From Vibrio methylphosphonaticus (GTDB taxonomy: Bacteria > Pseudomonadota > Gammaproteobacteria > Enterobacterales > Vibrionaceae), in NCBI RefSeq assembly GCF_023634655.1, contig NZ_JAMKMS010000004.1, positions 248,001 through 312,000 of the forward strand: a stretch of 64,000 bases of DNA, given 5' to 3'. Below the pieces are notes generated by a model, which was not told where the DNA came from, did not search any database, and saw nothing but the letters and a program-made list of their open reading frames with translations. Below are positions 8,856 through 18,125 of this stretch, piece by piece. Position 1 is the first letter of the stretch. Every line of letters starts with the position of its first letter. A program made the position numbers and the translations under genes.

Positions 8856-9344
8856 TTAGCCGCAACACTTCTTATATTTCTTTTTGCTGCCACACGGACA
8901 AGGGTCATTTCTTGCTACTTTACTTGACGAAACAGTCAACGGACGAGGAGCGGTCGTATCGTCTAGCTCGCCATCCACGTAATACCATTGGTTGTTTTCA
9001 AATAGGAATCGAGAGCGTTCTGAAAGGCAGTGTTCAAAACCGTCTTGCTCAAGAAACGCTTTAAATGTCACATACCCTTCATTTAAATGAGCGCCTGCTT
9101 CCGCGCTGATTACTTCAAGTTTTGTCCAGTTTTCATTGATAGATTCCGCTATGGAAGCACGTTCATTTTCTGCAAGACAGCTAGGATGATAGGTTGCGAC
9201 AACAAAGTCGACATTTTTAGTTATATGGGCACAAAAACGCGCCCGCATTAGTTGTTCGGGTGTGTTGGCGGAAAGAGGGTTGAGATGAATAGGTTGGCAA
9301 CAAGTAGAAAAATCTACTTGGCTACCACAAAAGCAAAGTGACAT
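8856..9344 (-). CDS. ychJ: YchJ family protein with SEC-C motifs
   Basis: A 162-residue protein with a zinc-binding SEC-C-like motif at each end: [18 protein letters not shown] at the start and [18 protein letters not shown] at the end. The middle is the YchJ-specific NTF2-like domain ([20 protein letters not shown]). This fits E. coli YchJ in length and plan. The role is unknown; SEC-C motifs bind zinc and are found in SecA and in many small proteins. Twelve bases downstream of the EAL-HDOD gene, so probably co-transcribed as the last gene of ppiB-lpxH-EAL/HDOD-ychJ. Confidence 0.92.
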   Translation of the reverse strand: MSLCFCGSQVDFSTCCQPIHLNPLSANTPEQLMRARFCAHITKNVDFVVATYHPSCLAENERASIAESINENWTKLEVISAEAGAHLNEGYVTFKAFLEQDGFEHCLSERSRFLFENNQWYYVDGELDDTTAPRPLTVSSSKVARNDPCPCGSKKKYKKCCG

Positions 9345-9356
9345 ATTTGGTCCAGA

Positions 9357-10601
9357 TTAAGCGTGTGCGTGATAGTCAGATTCGATCGTAAGCAGATCTT
9401 CCGTCCATTTTATCGCATCGTCGTAGTGCTTTGCTAGTCGATCATCGTTGAGTTGTAACTTGTCTCTAATCGTAACCACTGAGTTCCAGTCGGCGTTTTC
9501 GTACGCTTTGACTAAGCAAAGGATTTTGCCGAGTTTACCTTGCTCGATAACCAGTGCTGACTTAACCAGATTATTGATTGGCATTTTATGAACCAATTCT
9601 TCTAAAGGTTGATCAAAAAGAGAATCTAGCAAAGAAAACATACCAGTAAGGAAACCAAGACCATCTTCAATGTTGCTGTCTAAATCTTGTAGTATCAGCT
9701 CACAAAAACGGGCTCTTTGTATTGATAGGCTATACAGCGAGTCTGGTTTGTCGTCTTGGGTCGATGTAATGGCGACCAAGGAAATAAACTTGCGTAAGCG
9801 CTCGTCTCCCAAATAGACCAAGGCTTGTTTAAATGACTTAATTTCTGCTCGGATTAAATAGGACGAATTGACGAATGTGAGTAGTTTGTATGACAGCGTC
9901 ACATCAACCGAGAACAACCGCTCAAGCTCATCGTAATTTATGTCAGGGCTAGAAATCTCTTTACACAACTGGACCACGGTTAAAAATGACGGTTTTATTT
10001 GCTTACGTCGTATTAGTTGCGGTTTACTAAAGAAATAGCCTTGGAATTGTGTGAATCCTATCGCCTTGGCCTGTTCGAACTCTTCATAGGTCTCGACTTT
10101 CTCAGCGAGGAAAGTGATGTTGTGTGACTGCAATTTTTCAATCAGCGCTTTCGCTTTATCAAGAGGGAACTGGCGAATATCAACTTTGATGATTGAGGTA
10201 TACGGTAAAAAAGGTAGCCATTCTTTTTTGGGAATAAAGTCGTCTAGTGCGATGGTATAACCTGCATTTGCCATCTTCTTGATTGCGAATAATAATTCTT
10301 GTGTCGGCTCACAGCTTTCTAAAATCTCGACCACCAGATTATCTTTTGGGAAAAGGGTCGGGACTAGGTTGATCAGACTTTGATAAGGAAAATTCACGAA
10401 GCCAAGTTTATCGCCAATCGTACTGTAATGAGTTGCCAAGAAATGTTCCGAAAGTAGGCGATTAGTCGCGACATCAGGGTCGATATCCGGAAACGTATTG
10501 TTTGGACCGTCCCTAAAAAGTAACTCATAACCAACCGTTTTTTGTTGGATGTCTAATATAGGTTGTCTGGCAATGTACGAGTATTTCAAATTTGGCATCA
10601 T
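9357..10601 (-). CDS. EAL-HDOD (YuxH-type) signalling protein
   Basis: A 414-residue protein with an N-terminal EAL-like domain (1-200) and a C-terminal HDOD domain (about 200-390). The EAL signature is replaced by YELLFRDG, and the metal-binding residues of an active c-di-GMP phosphodiesterase are not evident, so this EAL domain is probably catalytically dead and may bind nucleotides or proteins. The HDOD part contains YKLLTFVNSSYLIRAEIKSF and ALVYLGDERLRKFISL. Such proteins act in motility and biofilm signalling in Vibrio. Two consecutive ATG codons (10601, 10598). It lies 48 bases after lpxH in the same direction. Confidence 0.9.
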   Translation of the reverse strand: MMPNLKYSYIARQPILDIQQKTVGYELLFRDGPNNTFPDIDPDVATNRLLSEHFLATHYSTIGDKLGFVNFPYQSLINLVPTLFPKDNLVVEILESCEPTQELLFAIKKMANAGYTIALDDFIPKKEWLPFLPYTSIIKVDIRQFPLDKAKALIEKLQSHNITFLAEKVETYEEFEQAKAIGFTQFQGYFFSKPQLIRRKQIKPSFLTVVQLCKEISSPDINYDELERLFSVDVTLSYKLLTFVNSSYLIRAEIKSFKQALVYLGDERLRKFISLVAITSTQDDKPDSLYSLSIQRARFCELILQDLDSNIEDGLGFLTGMFSLLDSLFDQPLEELVHKMPINNLVKSALVIEQGKLGKILCLVKAYENADWNSVVTIRDKLQLNDDRLAKHYDDAIKWTEDLLTIESDYHAHA

Positions 10602-10649
10602 GATCTCATAAACGTATCAACTATCTTAACGTTTAATAGGTAACGTTGA

Positions 10650-11414
10650 CTATCGATCTGTCGGGTTTTCTGTGGAATGGCTCATGCTTTCAACAAAATT
10701 TCGCACTTGTAGTTCCTGTTTTTCAGGTGTGCAGACCAATACAGAGCCTTGCGTGTACCAATCACCGAGGACGATACGCGTATATTCGTCACTTCCAAGA
10801 TGGAATGTGTGAATATTCGGACGGTGCGTATGACCATGAATCATCATATGTACGTCTTCTTTTTTCATGACGGTTTCCACCGCACTTTGCGCGACATCCA
10901 TAATGTCGAGCGACTTTTCAACTTTCTCTACACGGATATCGCCTTGTATCTTATTAACAATACGCCGTCTTGTAAAGAAGGGGAGGCGATTAAAAATCCA
11001 TTGCAGCCAAGGCTGATTAACCTTGGCTCGATAAGCTAAGTATTTAGTGTCGTCAGTGCAGAGCGTATCGCCATGTAACACCACGACTTTTTTACCATAT
11101 AGGTCAATCACGGTTTGCTCATGTAACAGCGTGACTCCTGTATCGCGACAAAAGCGCTTACCAAGTAAGAAGTCTCGATTGCCTTGCAAAAAAAAGCACG
11201 GTACGCCTGAGTTGGTCAATTGTTTAAACTCATGTCGAATAGACTGAGCAAAATCAGATGGGTCATCATCGCCGATCCAGAATTCAAATAAATCCCCCAG
11301 TACATACAAGGCGTCAGAATGTATCGCTTCATTACGCATAAACTTAATGAAGCATTCTGTCGTATTGGGAAGAGAAGGAGAGAGGTGCAGATCGGATATA
11401 AATAGTGTCGTCAT
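10650..11414 (-). CDS. lpxH: UDP-2,3-diacylglucosamine diphosphatase
   Basis: A 254-residue calcineurin-like metallophosphoesterase that hydrolyses UDP-2,3-diacylglucosamine to lipid X in lipid A synthesis at the inner membrane. All metal-binding blocks are present: FISDLHLS (D-x-H), [28 protein letters not shown] and [10 protein letters not shown]. Length is slightly above E. coli LpxH (240). No good ribosome site precedes the ATG; instead the T tract of a terminator hairpin (11415-11442) ends almost at the start codon. The order cysS | ppiB lpxH is conserved in gamma-proteobacteria. Confidence 0.95.
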   Translation of the reverse strand: MTTLFISDLHLSPSLPNTTECFIKFMRNEAIHSDALYVLGDLFEFWIGDDDPSDFAQSIRHEFKQLTNSGVPCFFLQGNRDFLLGKRFCRDTGVTLLHEQTVIDLYGKKVVVLHGDTLCTDDTKYLAYRAKVNQPWLQWIFNRLPFFTRRRIVNKIQGDIRVEKVEKSLDIMDVAQSAVETVMKKEDVHMMIHGHTHRPNIHTFHLGSDEYTRIVLGDWYTQGSVLVCTPEKQELQVRNFVESMSHSTENPTDR

Positions 11415-11442
11415 AATAAAAAGGGGAGAGCCACGCTCTCCC
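11415..11442 (-). terminator. Intrinsic terminator between ppiB and lpxH
   Basis: On the minus strand GGGAGAGC, loop GTG, GCTCTCCC (8-base perfect stem) is followed by CTTTTTATT, which runs to the ATG of lpxH. It ends ppiB transcripts or tunes read-through into lpxH. Confidence 0.88.
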
Positions 11443-11448
11443 TCACCG

Positions 11449-11943
11449 TTACTCGTGAATCGTTGTGCCGGTAATTAGCACTTCTTCTAGTGGGACATCT
11501 TGGTGCATACCCATAGAACCAGTGCTAACGCCTTTGATTTTTTCTACGATATCTAGACCTTCAACAACTTCAGCAAATACGCAGTAACCCCAACCATCAA
11601 GGCTCTCTGAACGGAAGTCTAGGAATTTGTTGTCGTTTACGTTGATGAAAAACTGCGAGCTAGCAGAATGTGGTTCCATTGTACGAGCCATTGCCAATGT
11701 GCCTACTTTGTTACTTAGACCATTGTTTGCTTCATTTTTGATAGTGGCACGTGTTGTTTTTTCTTTTAGGCCAGAGGTCATGCCGCCGCCTTGGATCATG
11801 AAACCATCGATAACACGGTGGAACAAAGTGTTGTCGTAAAAACCATCACGGCAGTACTGTAGGAAGTTTGCACTTGTTTCTGGTGCTTTCTCTTCGTTTA
11901 ATTGAACCTTGATGTCGCCGAAATTAGTGTGAAGGGTGATCAT
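11449..11943 (-). CDS. ppiB: Peptidyl-prolyl cis-trans isomerase B (cyclophilin)
   Basis: A 164-residue cytoplasmic cyclophilin without signal peptide, the usual length of PpiB. Core motifs are [34 protein letters not shown] and [17 protein letters not shown]; the catalytic Arg is in FHRVI. It speeds proline isomerisation during folding. Divergent from cysS across a 239-base gap and followed by a strong terminator. A second cyclophilin lies at 57119-57610. Confidence 0.95.
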   Translation of the reverse strand: MITLHTNFGDIKVQLNEEKAPETSANFLQYCRDGFYDNTLFHRVIDGFMIQGGGMTSGLKEKTTRATIKNEANNGLSNKVGTLAMARTMEPHSASSQFFINVNDNKFLDFRSESLDGWGYCVFAEVVEGLDIVEKIKGVSTGSMGMHQDVPLEEVLITGTTIHE

Positions 11944-12182
11944 GATGAATACCTATTATCGTGTTTTTTATGTTGAAACCACGATTCTAGCTTAACTGAG
12001 GTGACAAGCAAACGGTCAAATACACAGATCCGTCTCTCAGTGGGTGGTTTTTATCCGATATTGGGGAGTTCGGGGTTTGGTGAAGACAATTTGTGAGTTT
12101 TCTTCGTTTAAGCGCTCCATTCTGGTGAGGTTTATGGTTATAATCGACGATACTTTTGAACGTAATAATCTAGATAGAGATC

Positions 12183-13565
12183 ATGTTAAAAATATACAAC
12201 ACATTGACGAGACAAAAAGAGGAATTCAAACCTATTCATGCTGGCAAAGTTGGTATGTATGTCTGTGGGGTCACTATCTACGATCTCTGTCATATTGGCC
12301 ACGGCCGCACGTTTGTATCTTTTGACGTCGTATCTCGTTACCTTCGATACGTTGGTTATGATCTAACATTTGTGCGTAACATCACTGACATTGATGACAA
12401 AATCATCAAGCGAGCGAATGAAAATGGCGAAAGCTGTGATTCACTTACTGAGCGTCTAATCGGCGAAATGCACGCAGACTTTGATGCGTTAAATATGAAG
12501 CGCCCTGATATTGAGCCTCGTGCAACTCAGTTTATTGAAGAAATCGTTGCTCTGGTTGAGCGTCTTATTGAACGTGGTTTTGCGTATGTTGCCGACAACG
12601 GCGATGTGATGTTTGAAGTTGGTAAGTTTGACGATTATGGTCGCTTGTCCAAGCAAGACCTCGAGCAGCTTCAAGCTGGTGCTCGTGTTGATATCGAAAC
12701 GGCAAAACGCAGTCCATTGGATTTTGTATTGTGGAAAATGTCCAAGCCAGGTGAACCTACGTGGGAGTCACCTTGGGGGCCAGGTCGTCCAGGTTGGCAC
12801 ATTGAATGTTCAGCAATGAACTCTTCTATCCTTGGTGATCACTTTGATATCCATGGTGGTGGCTCTGATTTGCAGTTCCCTCACCATGAAAATGAGATCG
12901 CACAATCTTGCTGTGCCCATGACACGCCTTATGTGAACACATGGATGCACAGTGGCATGGTAATGATCGACAAAGAAAAAATGTCGAAGTCATTAGGCAA
13001 CTTCTTTACGATTCGTGACGTATTATCGCACTACGACGCGGAAACAGTTCGTTACTTCCTCATGTCTGGTCACTACCGTAGCCAACTGAACTACAGTGAA
13101 GATAATCTGAACATGGCGCGAGCAGCGCTAGAACGTCTATACACGTCATTGCGTGGCTTGGACTTGAATGCGGAACCGACGGGTGGCGAAGAGTACGTAA
13201 CAAGATTTACCACTGCGATGAATGATGATTTCAATACGCCAGAAGCCTATTCAGTATTGTTTGATATGGCTCGAGAAATCAATCGATTGAAAACGGTAGA
13301 TGTTGAACAGGCTAGTCAGATCGGCGCAGTAATGCGTGAATTAGCAGACATTATCGGCATTTTGCATCAAGATCCTGAAGCATTCCTAAAAGGAGACGCG
13401 GGTGATGATGATGAAGTCGCTGAGATTGAAGCATTGATTAAGCTTCGTAATGATTCACGTGCATCTAAAGATTGGGCCAATGCTGATGTAGCGCGTAACA
13501 AATTGACGGAAATGGGGATCGTTCTTGAAGATGGCGCTGCTGGTACAACATGGCGTCGTAAATAA
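12183..13565 (+). CDS. cysS: Cysteinyl-tRNA synthetase
   Basis: A 460-residue class I synthetase that charges tRNA-Cys. It shows the HIGH-type motif CHIGHGRTF, zinc ligands including CGV near residue 28 and [24 protein letters not shown], and the KMSKS loop EKMSKSLGN. The length equals the family norm (about 460). A TATAAT -10 element at 12139-12144 lies 38 bases before ATG 12183. Downstream there is a hairpin with a T run at 13603-13630, then tdk. Confidence 0.97.
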   Translation: MLKIYNTLTRQKEEFKPIHAGKVGMYVCGVTIYDLCHIGHGRTFVSFDVVSRYLRYVGYDLTFVRNITDIDDKIIKRANENGESCDSLTERLIGEMHADFDALNMKRPDIEPRATQFIEEIVALVERLIERGFAYVADNGDVMFEVGKFDDYGRLSKQDLEQLQAGARVDIETAKRSPLDFVLWKMSKPGEPTWESPWGPGRPGWHIECSAMNSSILGDHFDIHGGGSDLQFPHHENEIAQSCCAHDTPYVNTWMHSGMVMIDKEKMSKSLGNFFTIRDVLSHYDAETVRYFLMSGHYRSQLNYSEDNLNMARAALERLYTSLRGLDLNAEPTGGEEYVTRFTTAMNDDFNTPEAYSVLFDMAREINRLKTVDVEQASQIGAVMRELADIIGILHQDPEAFLKGDAGDDDEVAEIEALIKLRNDSRASKDWANADVARNKLTEMGIVLEDGAAGTTWRRK

Positions 13566-13602
13566 CTCGTCCGTGTTTTGAACGAAACGTAAGTTATAAT
13601 CT

Positions 13603-13631
13603 AGCCCTTGCATGACAAGGGCTTATTTTTA
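13603..13631 (+). terminator. Terminator after cysS
   Basis: AGCCCTTG, loop CATGA, CAAGGGCT then TATTTTTA. It ends only about 23 bases before the tdk start, so it may also limit read-through into tdk. Confidence 0.8.
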
Positions 13632-13653
13632 AGTTTAGATGTGGTGTAACATT

Positions 13654-14232
13654 TTGGCTCAGATGTATTTTTATTACTCAGCAATGAATGCGGGTAAGTC
13701 TACAACTCTTCTTCAGTCTTCGTTTAACTATCAAGAACGAGGAATGACCCCAGTTATTTTTACTGCGGCTTTGGATGATCGCTATGGCGTTGGCAAGGTA
13801 AGTTCCCGAATTGGCTTACAATCTGACGCTCAACTATTTCGTCCGGAAACCGATCTCTATGATGTGATTACAAAGCTCCATGCTGAGAATCCACGCCATT
13901 GCATTTTGGTCGATGAATGCCAGTTTCTGTCGAAAGAGCAGGTTTACCAGCTAACCGAAGTCGTTGATAAACTCCGTATACCCGTTCTATGTTACGGTCT
14001 AAGAACCGATTTTCTAGGTGAACTGTTTGAGGGAAGCCGATATCTACTCGCGTGGGCAGATAAACTGGTTGAACTTAAAACTATTTGTCATTGTGGTCGA
14101 AAAGCCAATATGGTGATTCGTACTGACGAACATGGAGTGGCGATTGCTCAAGGTGATCAGGTTGCAATTGGTGGTAATGACCAATATGTTTCCGCGTGTC
14201 GTCAACATTACAAAGAGGCGCTGGGTAAATAG
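13654..14232 (+). CDS. tdk: Thymidine kinase
   Basis: A 192-residue type II thymidine kinase (salvage of thymidine to dTMP). P-loop is [13 protein letters not shown]; the catalytic region is [10 protein letters not shown]; a lasso/zinc ribbon follows with [12 protein letters not shown] and a late Cys in [10 protein letters not shown] place the start at TTG 13654, because [16 protein letters not shown] is the family N-terminus. An in-frame ATG at 13639 would add five residues; neither has a strong ribosome site. Ends in a strong terminator at 14327-14354. Confidence 0.93.
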   Translation: MAQMYFYYSAMNAGKSTTLLQSSFNYQERGMTPVIFTAALDDRYGVGKVSSRIGLQSDAQLFRPETDLYDVITKLHAENPRHCILVDECQFLSKEQVYQLTEVVDKLRIPVLCYGLRTDFLGELFEGSRYLLAWADKLVELKTICHCGRKANMVIRTDEHGVAIAQGDQVAIGGNDQYVSACRQHYKEALGK

Positions 14233-14326
14233 CGCTCATTTGGTTCAGTAGTCCTTCTCATGGATGCGTTAGGCGTTTACACAGATAGCCCATGTGAATG
14301 AACATACAGAGTTAGGGATCATAGAG

Positions 14327-14354
14327 GCCAGTAACGATTGTTACTGGCTTTTTT
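14327..14354 (+). terminator. Terminator after tdk
   Basis: Nine-base perfect stem GCCAGTAAC/GTTACTGGC, four-base loop GATT, followed by TTTTTT. Confidence 0.92.
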
Positions 14355-14363
14355 CGTCGGATT

Positions 14364-14627
14364 TTATCGGCCAATGTTTAGAGTGAAGCCTTGTCGACGA
14401 CGATATATCATACAAACATCGTCATCCGAATCACCATTGGTGTATTGCTTGTAGACGGCAGTTTTAAGTTACTGATAATTATAACTAACGTCACAGTATC
14501 TTGCCATTAGTTCAATGACTTGTACGGCCTCTGGTGAATCTTAATGTATTACAGGTATCGTCATTATATTACCCGCTCTATCAACGAGTAAGTCATGTTT
14601 TCGGATTAATCTAGCAGAAGAACGCAT
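14364..14627 (-). pseudogene. Small gene relic with two in-frame stops
   Basis: Reading the minus strand from ATG 14627 gives 87 sense-like positions ending at TAA 14364. It starts MRSSARLIRKHDLLVDRAGN. TAA codons interrupt at 14541-14543 and 14469-14471. The intervening text (SPEAVQVIELMARYCDVSYN and KQYTNGDSDDDVCMIYRRRQ) has normal amino-acid composition, with no frame change between the three parts, which suggests a recently inactivated small protein with two nonsense mutations. A GAGGA ribosome-like site lies about 15 bases upstream of the ATG. I do not recognise the family. It could be chance, but three consecutive coding-like segments in one frame argue against it. Confidence 0.5.
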
Positions 14628-14846
14628 TGTTATATTATTAAATCCTCAGTTATATGTTGTCGAATTGCGGAGGGGAATAGGACTTAATAGCCTATGAAAT
14701 TTACGTTATATAAGGTTTTAATATAGCGATGATGTTTAAAATAGCGCCATTCGAGTGACGTTAAGTTCACATAATAACGTACTCCATGTGTTGAGAACTC
14801 ATAAAAATGGTAATATGATGTAAATCTTTTTGGTTAAAGTGAAGTC

Positions 14847-15512
14847 ATGGAACGGCAGAAATCTAATATATACAATACGGTCTGTAATGATATCGCTAAG
14901 AATATTATCACAGGTAAGTATAATGACGGTGTTTTCCCTACAGAAATGGAACTATCCAATTATTACTCTGTTAGCCGGAATAGCATTAGAGAAGCATTAA
15001 AAACGTTATCGTCTAAGGGGTTACTGTGTTCGAAGCAAAAATCAGGAACAAAAGTCACGCCAAGAAGTGACTGGAATTTCCTTGACCCACAGCTGTACGA
15101 GTGGTTCTCAGAACTTCCTGAAATGAGTTCTGTAATAACTAAGATGTTGAAAATGCAGGGTATTTTGATTCCAGAAGCGTGTGCGGATGCGGCTATTAAT
15201 GCCACAAGCGAGCAGCGTGTACATCTGTCAAAAAACTATCAACGACTTTCATATCATTTATCTCATTCACCAGAAAATAATCAACAGACTAAAAAAATAC
15301 TTGGTGATTATTATAAGTCTATTTTTATAGCGTCCAATAATGAATTGTTTTCATCATATGCAAAAATACTGGATATTATTTATTCATCGACGGGGGATGA
15401 TATAGGTGAGGGTAGGTGTTCTAAGATCGAAAACTATCAAAAGTTATATAATTCTATTATGGTGGCGGACGAGGATTCAGCAAGAAAAGCGGCAAAAACT
15501 CTTTTTTATTAA
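14847..15512 (+). CDS. GntR-family (FadR subfamily) transcriptional regulator
   Basis: A 221-residue regulator. The N-terminal winged helix (about 6-75) contains FPTEMELSNYYSVSRNSIRE and GLLCSKQKSGTKV; SDWNFLDPQLYEWF is typical of the sugar-acid branch of FadR-like regulators (UxuR/DgoR type). The C-terminal FCD-like domain (about 95-221) is short. The usual FCD metal ligands (D-x3-H and later His residues) appear to be absent: the expected segment reads KILGDYYKSIFIASNN. The gene is visibly AT-rich and codon use (AAA, ATA, TAT, AAT) differs from neighbours, suggesting transfer. It probably controls the nearby symporter, porin and ABC genes. Ends in a terminator at 15527-15562. Confidence 0.88.
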   Translation: MERQKSNIYNTVCNDIAKNIITGKYNDGVFPTEMELSNYYSVSRNSIREALKTLSSKGLLCSKQKSGTKVTPRSDWNFLDPQLYEWFSELPEMSSVITKMLKMQGILIPEACADAAINATSEQRVHLSKNYQRLSYHLSHSPENNQQTKKILGDYYKSIFIASNNELFSSYAKILDIIYSSTGDDIGEGRCSKIENYQKLYNSIMVADEDSARKAAKTLFY

Positions 15513-15526
15513 AAAAACCAAAAACC

Positions 15527-15562
15527 AAAAATAAAGCTCACAACCATGTGGGCTTTATTTTT
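15527..15562 (+). terminator. Terminator after the GntR gene
   Basis: AAAATAAAGCTCACA, loop ACCA, TGTGGGCTTTATTTTT: long stem with U-rich 3' side, able to work in both directions. Confidence 0.87.
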
Positions 15563-15755
15563 GACTTTTCTATACCAGTAAAGCTGTTACTCGAAAATAT
15601 TGACAAGCCTTGTATCAAGTGAATGAGTTAATCGGTATTTTTTATGAGGCGTTCTGTCATTTCTAGGTTCAGGTCACTTTAAAAGTAAAGCCGTTGTCGA
15701 AATCAAGAGCGCTATCGAAGCCAAACTGGTTATGCATATCAAGGTGGTTACTAAT

Positions 15756-15857
15756 ATTAAGTTAGTTTCCAATACTAAGATAGTTTCCAAGACTAAGTTA
15801 GTTTCCAAAACTAAGGTAGCAACAAAGGTAGTTACTAAGATTAAGCTAGTTACCAAT
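15756..15857. repeat. Tandem array, 18-base unit, about 5.7 copies
   Basis: Unit ACTAAGTTAGTTTCCAAN. Copies at 15756, 15774 and 15792 are nearly identical; the following copies carry deletions; the last (15840-15857, ATTAAGCTAGTTACCAAT) is again full length. The 18-base period keeps a reading frame and gives hexapeptide repeats on either strand, but no start codon or ribosome site supports translation. Confidence 0.9.
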
Positions 15858-15867
15858 ACTACCAATA

Positions 15868-15941
15868 GATATTGTCGGACATATTAATTCTGAAATAAGA
15901 GTGTAGGATATTGTCGGACATATTGATTTTCAGATAAGAAT
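15868..15941. repeat. Direct repeat, 39-base period, two copies
   Basis: GATATTGTCGGACATATT begins each copy (15868 and 15907). The following bases are similar (ATTCTGAAATAAGAGT and ATTTTCAGATAAGAAT). Confidence 0.9.
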
Positions 15942-16110
15942 CTCGGTTTCCCACCCTGCATAGCTAACGGTAATGTTCAGCATCATGTTTGATGCCTCAG
16001 CTGATAGGTAACGGTATAGTGTCAATAATTATGATGAATAATATGACTTCTTATCGACGCTGTCATCGTTCGCCCCATTGTTAACACCAAAAACTACTAT
16101 CTAATTAGTT

Positions 16111-16134
16111 AACAACCTAACAACCTAACAACCT
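16111..16134. repeat. AACAACCT x3
   Basis: Three perfect head-to-tail copies of an eight-base unit in non-coding DNA. Confidence 0.9.
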
Positions 16135-16246
16135 CGAGCGACATCACCTCTCATTTAGTCTTACTCATTAACCAACGCATGTCATTACGGGAAATACGGT
16201 AGCTCAATATTGGCGCTAAAGTATTGATTATCCGAAGTTAAGACAA

Positions 16247-16279
16247 AAAAATAGGAAGGCCCGATTCCTTCCTATTTTT
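16247..16279. terminator. Bidirectional terminator beyond the symporter gene
   Basis: AAAAATAGGAAGG and CCTTCCTATTTTT form a perfect 13-base stem with a seven-base loop; U tracts exist on both strands. It lies about 60 bases downstream of the minus-strand symporter stop. Confidence 0.9.
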
Positions 16280-16300
16280 AACTTTATTGTCTAGTTAGTT

Positions 16301-16339
16301 TTTAACCCAGTTGTTTAACCAAGTTGTTTAACCAAATTG
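16301..16339. repeat. TTTAACCAAGTTG x3 next to the symporter stop
   Basis: Three 13-base copies (TTTAACCCAGTTG, TTTAACCAAGTTG, TTTAACCAAATTG). The array ends one base before the stop codon of the minus-strand symporter at 16341-16343. Confidence 0.88.
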
Positions 16340-16340
16340 T

Positions 16341-18125
16341 TTAGTTAGACGCTTCAGCCTCATCTAATGCTTGTTCAGCATTCTGGTCTACCGCTTTAAC
16401 CAATAGGATACCTACGCCGGCTACGATAGCACCACACAATATGAACACTAGGCGTCCCCAGATTGGGTTAGAAAGTAGAGCCATAAAGCAGATAGCAATA
16501 CCAGCTACAGCGATTAGCTTGCCAAGCATTTGACGTTGCTTGTTATCAAGCTTCTTCTGTGCCACAGATTCTGATACTAACGGTGTCTCCAGGTTACCAA
16601 AGAACTTATCTACGTCAGCTTGACGCTTCTCGGTTAATGGCTTGTAGAACAAGGTAGATAGAACGAAGAAGCCACCAGTTAATGAGATGTGAGCAATTAG
16701 ACCAATCGCAACTTTCACATCAGACCATTCACGTTTAGTTAATTCTTCTAAACCAAATGCTGCAGAGACCATCTCAGCGTTGATTACAAAACCAACAACG
16801 TAAGAAACGATACCACCGACGATGAGTGTACCCCAACCAGCCCAGTCTGGCGTCTTCTTGATGAAGAAACCAAGGAATGCAGGGATAGTCATTGGGAAGC
16901 CAATGAGTGCGCCAACATACATCATTGTATCAAATAGGCTTAAACCTTTAAGCGAGTTGATGAACTGTGCAATTAAGATGATAGCGATGCCGAATACGGT
17001 CGATGTAATCTTAGAAACAGTCACAAGTTCTTTTTCAGACGCTTGATGTTTACGAACAATTGGTTCGTAGAAGTTTTTAACGAAAATACCTGAGTTACGG
17101 TTTAGACCTGAATCCATTGAAGACATCGTTGCTGCAAACATTGCGGCAACAAGTAATCCAACCATACCTGCTGGCATGTATTCTTGTACAAAGTATAGGT
17201 AAGCGAAGTCACCTGCTTTGCTACCTTGGTCAGGGTAAGCCACTGCTAGATCAACACCTTGACCTGCGATATACCATGAAGGCATGAACCAAATAAACAC
17301 ACCACAGAACATAAGAACACACGCTAATAGAGCGGCTTTCTTTGCATTCTTTGAGTCTTTTGCCGCTAGGTAGCGATAAGAGTTCAGCATGTTGTTAGTG
17401 ATAGAGAATTGCTTCACAAAGATGAAGAATGCCCAAATACTAAAGATGCTTAGGTAGTTTAGGTTGTTACCAGATAGGAATGAACCGCCTTCTTGGATAG
17501 GGAAGTTATTAACGATTTCGCCAACACCACCACCTTGAACCACAGCTACAACGGCACACGTTACCGTTACTGCCATGATAATAACCATTTGCATGAAGTC
17601 AGATGCGATAACAGCCCACGAGCCACCTGTTACAGACATCGCGAGTACAACTAAACCTGTCACCCAAATAGTGAGGTTCATGTCGAAACCAAAAATACCT
17701 GAAGCGATAATAGCTAGCGCATTGAGCCACACACCCGCAGATACAACGCTGTTTGGCATTGAAGACCAAGTAAAGACCTGTTCATTGGTTGCGCCGAAAC
17801 GCATGCGAATAGCTTCGATAACAGTCACGACACGTAACTGACGGAACTTAGGAGCGAAGTATGCGAAGTTCATAAAATAACCAAACGCATTCGCTAGGAA
17901 GATAACCGCAACTGCAAAACCATCGTTATAGGCTTTACCTGCAGCACCTGTAAATGTCCAAGCACTAAACTGTGTCATAAAGGCGGTGGCACCAACCATC
18001 CACCAAAGCATGTTACCTCCCCCTCGAAAGTAATCACTGGTTGTGCTTGTGAATGTACGAAACATCCATCCTATTGCCATCAAAAATAGGAAGTAGATTC
18101 CTACAATAGCTGTATTTAAATCCAT
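16341..18125 (-). CDS. Sodium:solute symporter (SSS family), uronate/sugar type
   Basis: A 594-residue inner-membrane symporter with about 14 membrane helices. SSS-family features include DYFRGGGNMLWWMVGATAFM near the start, FTGAAGKAYNDG and AAMFAATMSSMDSGLNRNSG in the sodium-site region. It resembles the transporters that Vibrio uses for alginate-derived or other unsaturated uronates (Toa type); this is from memory of the family and not tested. It lies divergent from the KdgM porin gene across 671 bases of regulatory DNA. The last 60 residues form a charged cytoplasmic tail and final helices. ATG 18125 is preceded by AAGGATTT at a suitable distance. Confidence 0.9.
   Translation of the reverse strand: MDLNTAIVGIYFLFLMAIGWMFRTFTSTTSDYFRGGGNMLWWMVGATAFMTQFSAWTFTGAAGKAYNDGFAVAVIFLANAFGYFMNFAYFAPKFRQLRVVTVIEAIRMRFGATNEQVFTWSSMPNSVVSAGVWLNALAIIASGIFGFDMNLTIWVTGLVVLAMSVTGGSWAVIASDFMQMVIIMAVTVTCAVVAVVQGGGVGEIVNNFPIQEGGSFLSGNNLNYLSIFSIWAFFIFVKQFSITNNMLNSYRYLAAKDSKNAKKAALLACVLMFCGVFIWFMPSWYIAGQGVDLAVAYPDQGSKAGDFAYLYFVQEYMPAGMVGLLVAAMFAATMSSMDSGLNRNSGIFVKNFYEPIVRKHQASEKELVTVSKITSTVFGIAIILIAQFINSLKGLSLFDTMMYVGALIGFPMTIPAFLGFFIKKTPDWAGWGTLIVGGIVSYVVGFVINAEMVSAAFGLEELTKREWSDVKVAIGLIAHISLTGGFFVLSTLFYKPLTEKRQADVDKFFGNLETPLVSESVAQKKLDNKQRQMLGKLIAVAGIAICFMALLSNPIWGRLVFILCGAIVAGVGILLVKAVDQNAEQALDEAEASN

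Larger units (their letters stand above)
15563..16300. other. Repeat-rich non-coding stretch
   Basis: No convincing gene is present. The region holds an 18-base tandem array (15756-15857), a 39-base-period duplication (15868-15941), a triple 8-base repeat (16111-16134) and the bidirectional terminator 16247-16279. A plus-strand frame is open from 15648 to a TAA near 15887 and reads GHFKSKAVVEIKSAIEAKLV before running into the array, but it has no start codon before ATG 15732. It may be the eroded end of a gene that expanded by repeats. Confidence 0.6.

Noticed and set aside
15674..15865. 63-codon minus-strand frame with Val-Leu-Glu-Thr repeats
   Set aside because: It is a translation of the 18-base array; no ribosome site.
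15756..16134. Possible CRISPR array
   Set aside because: Repeats are contiguous tandem copies with no unique spacers, and no cas gene is present.
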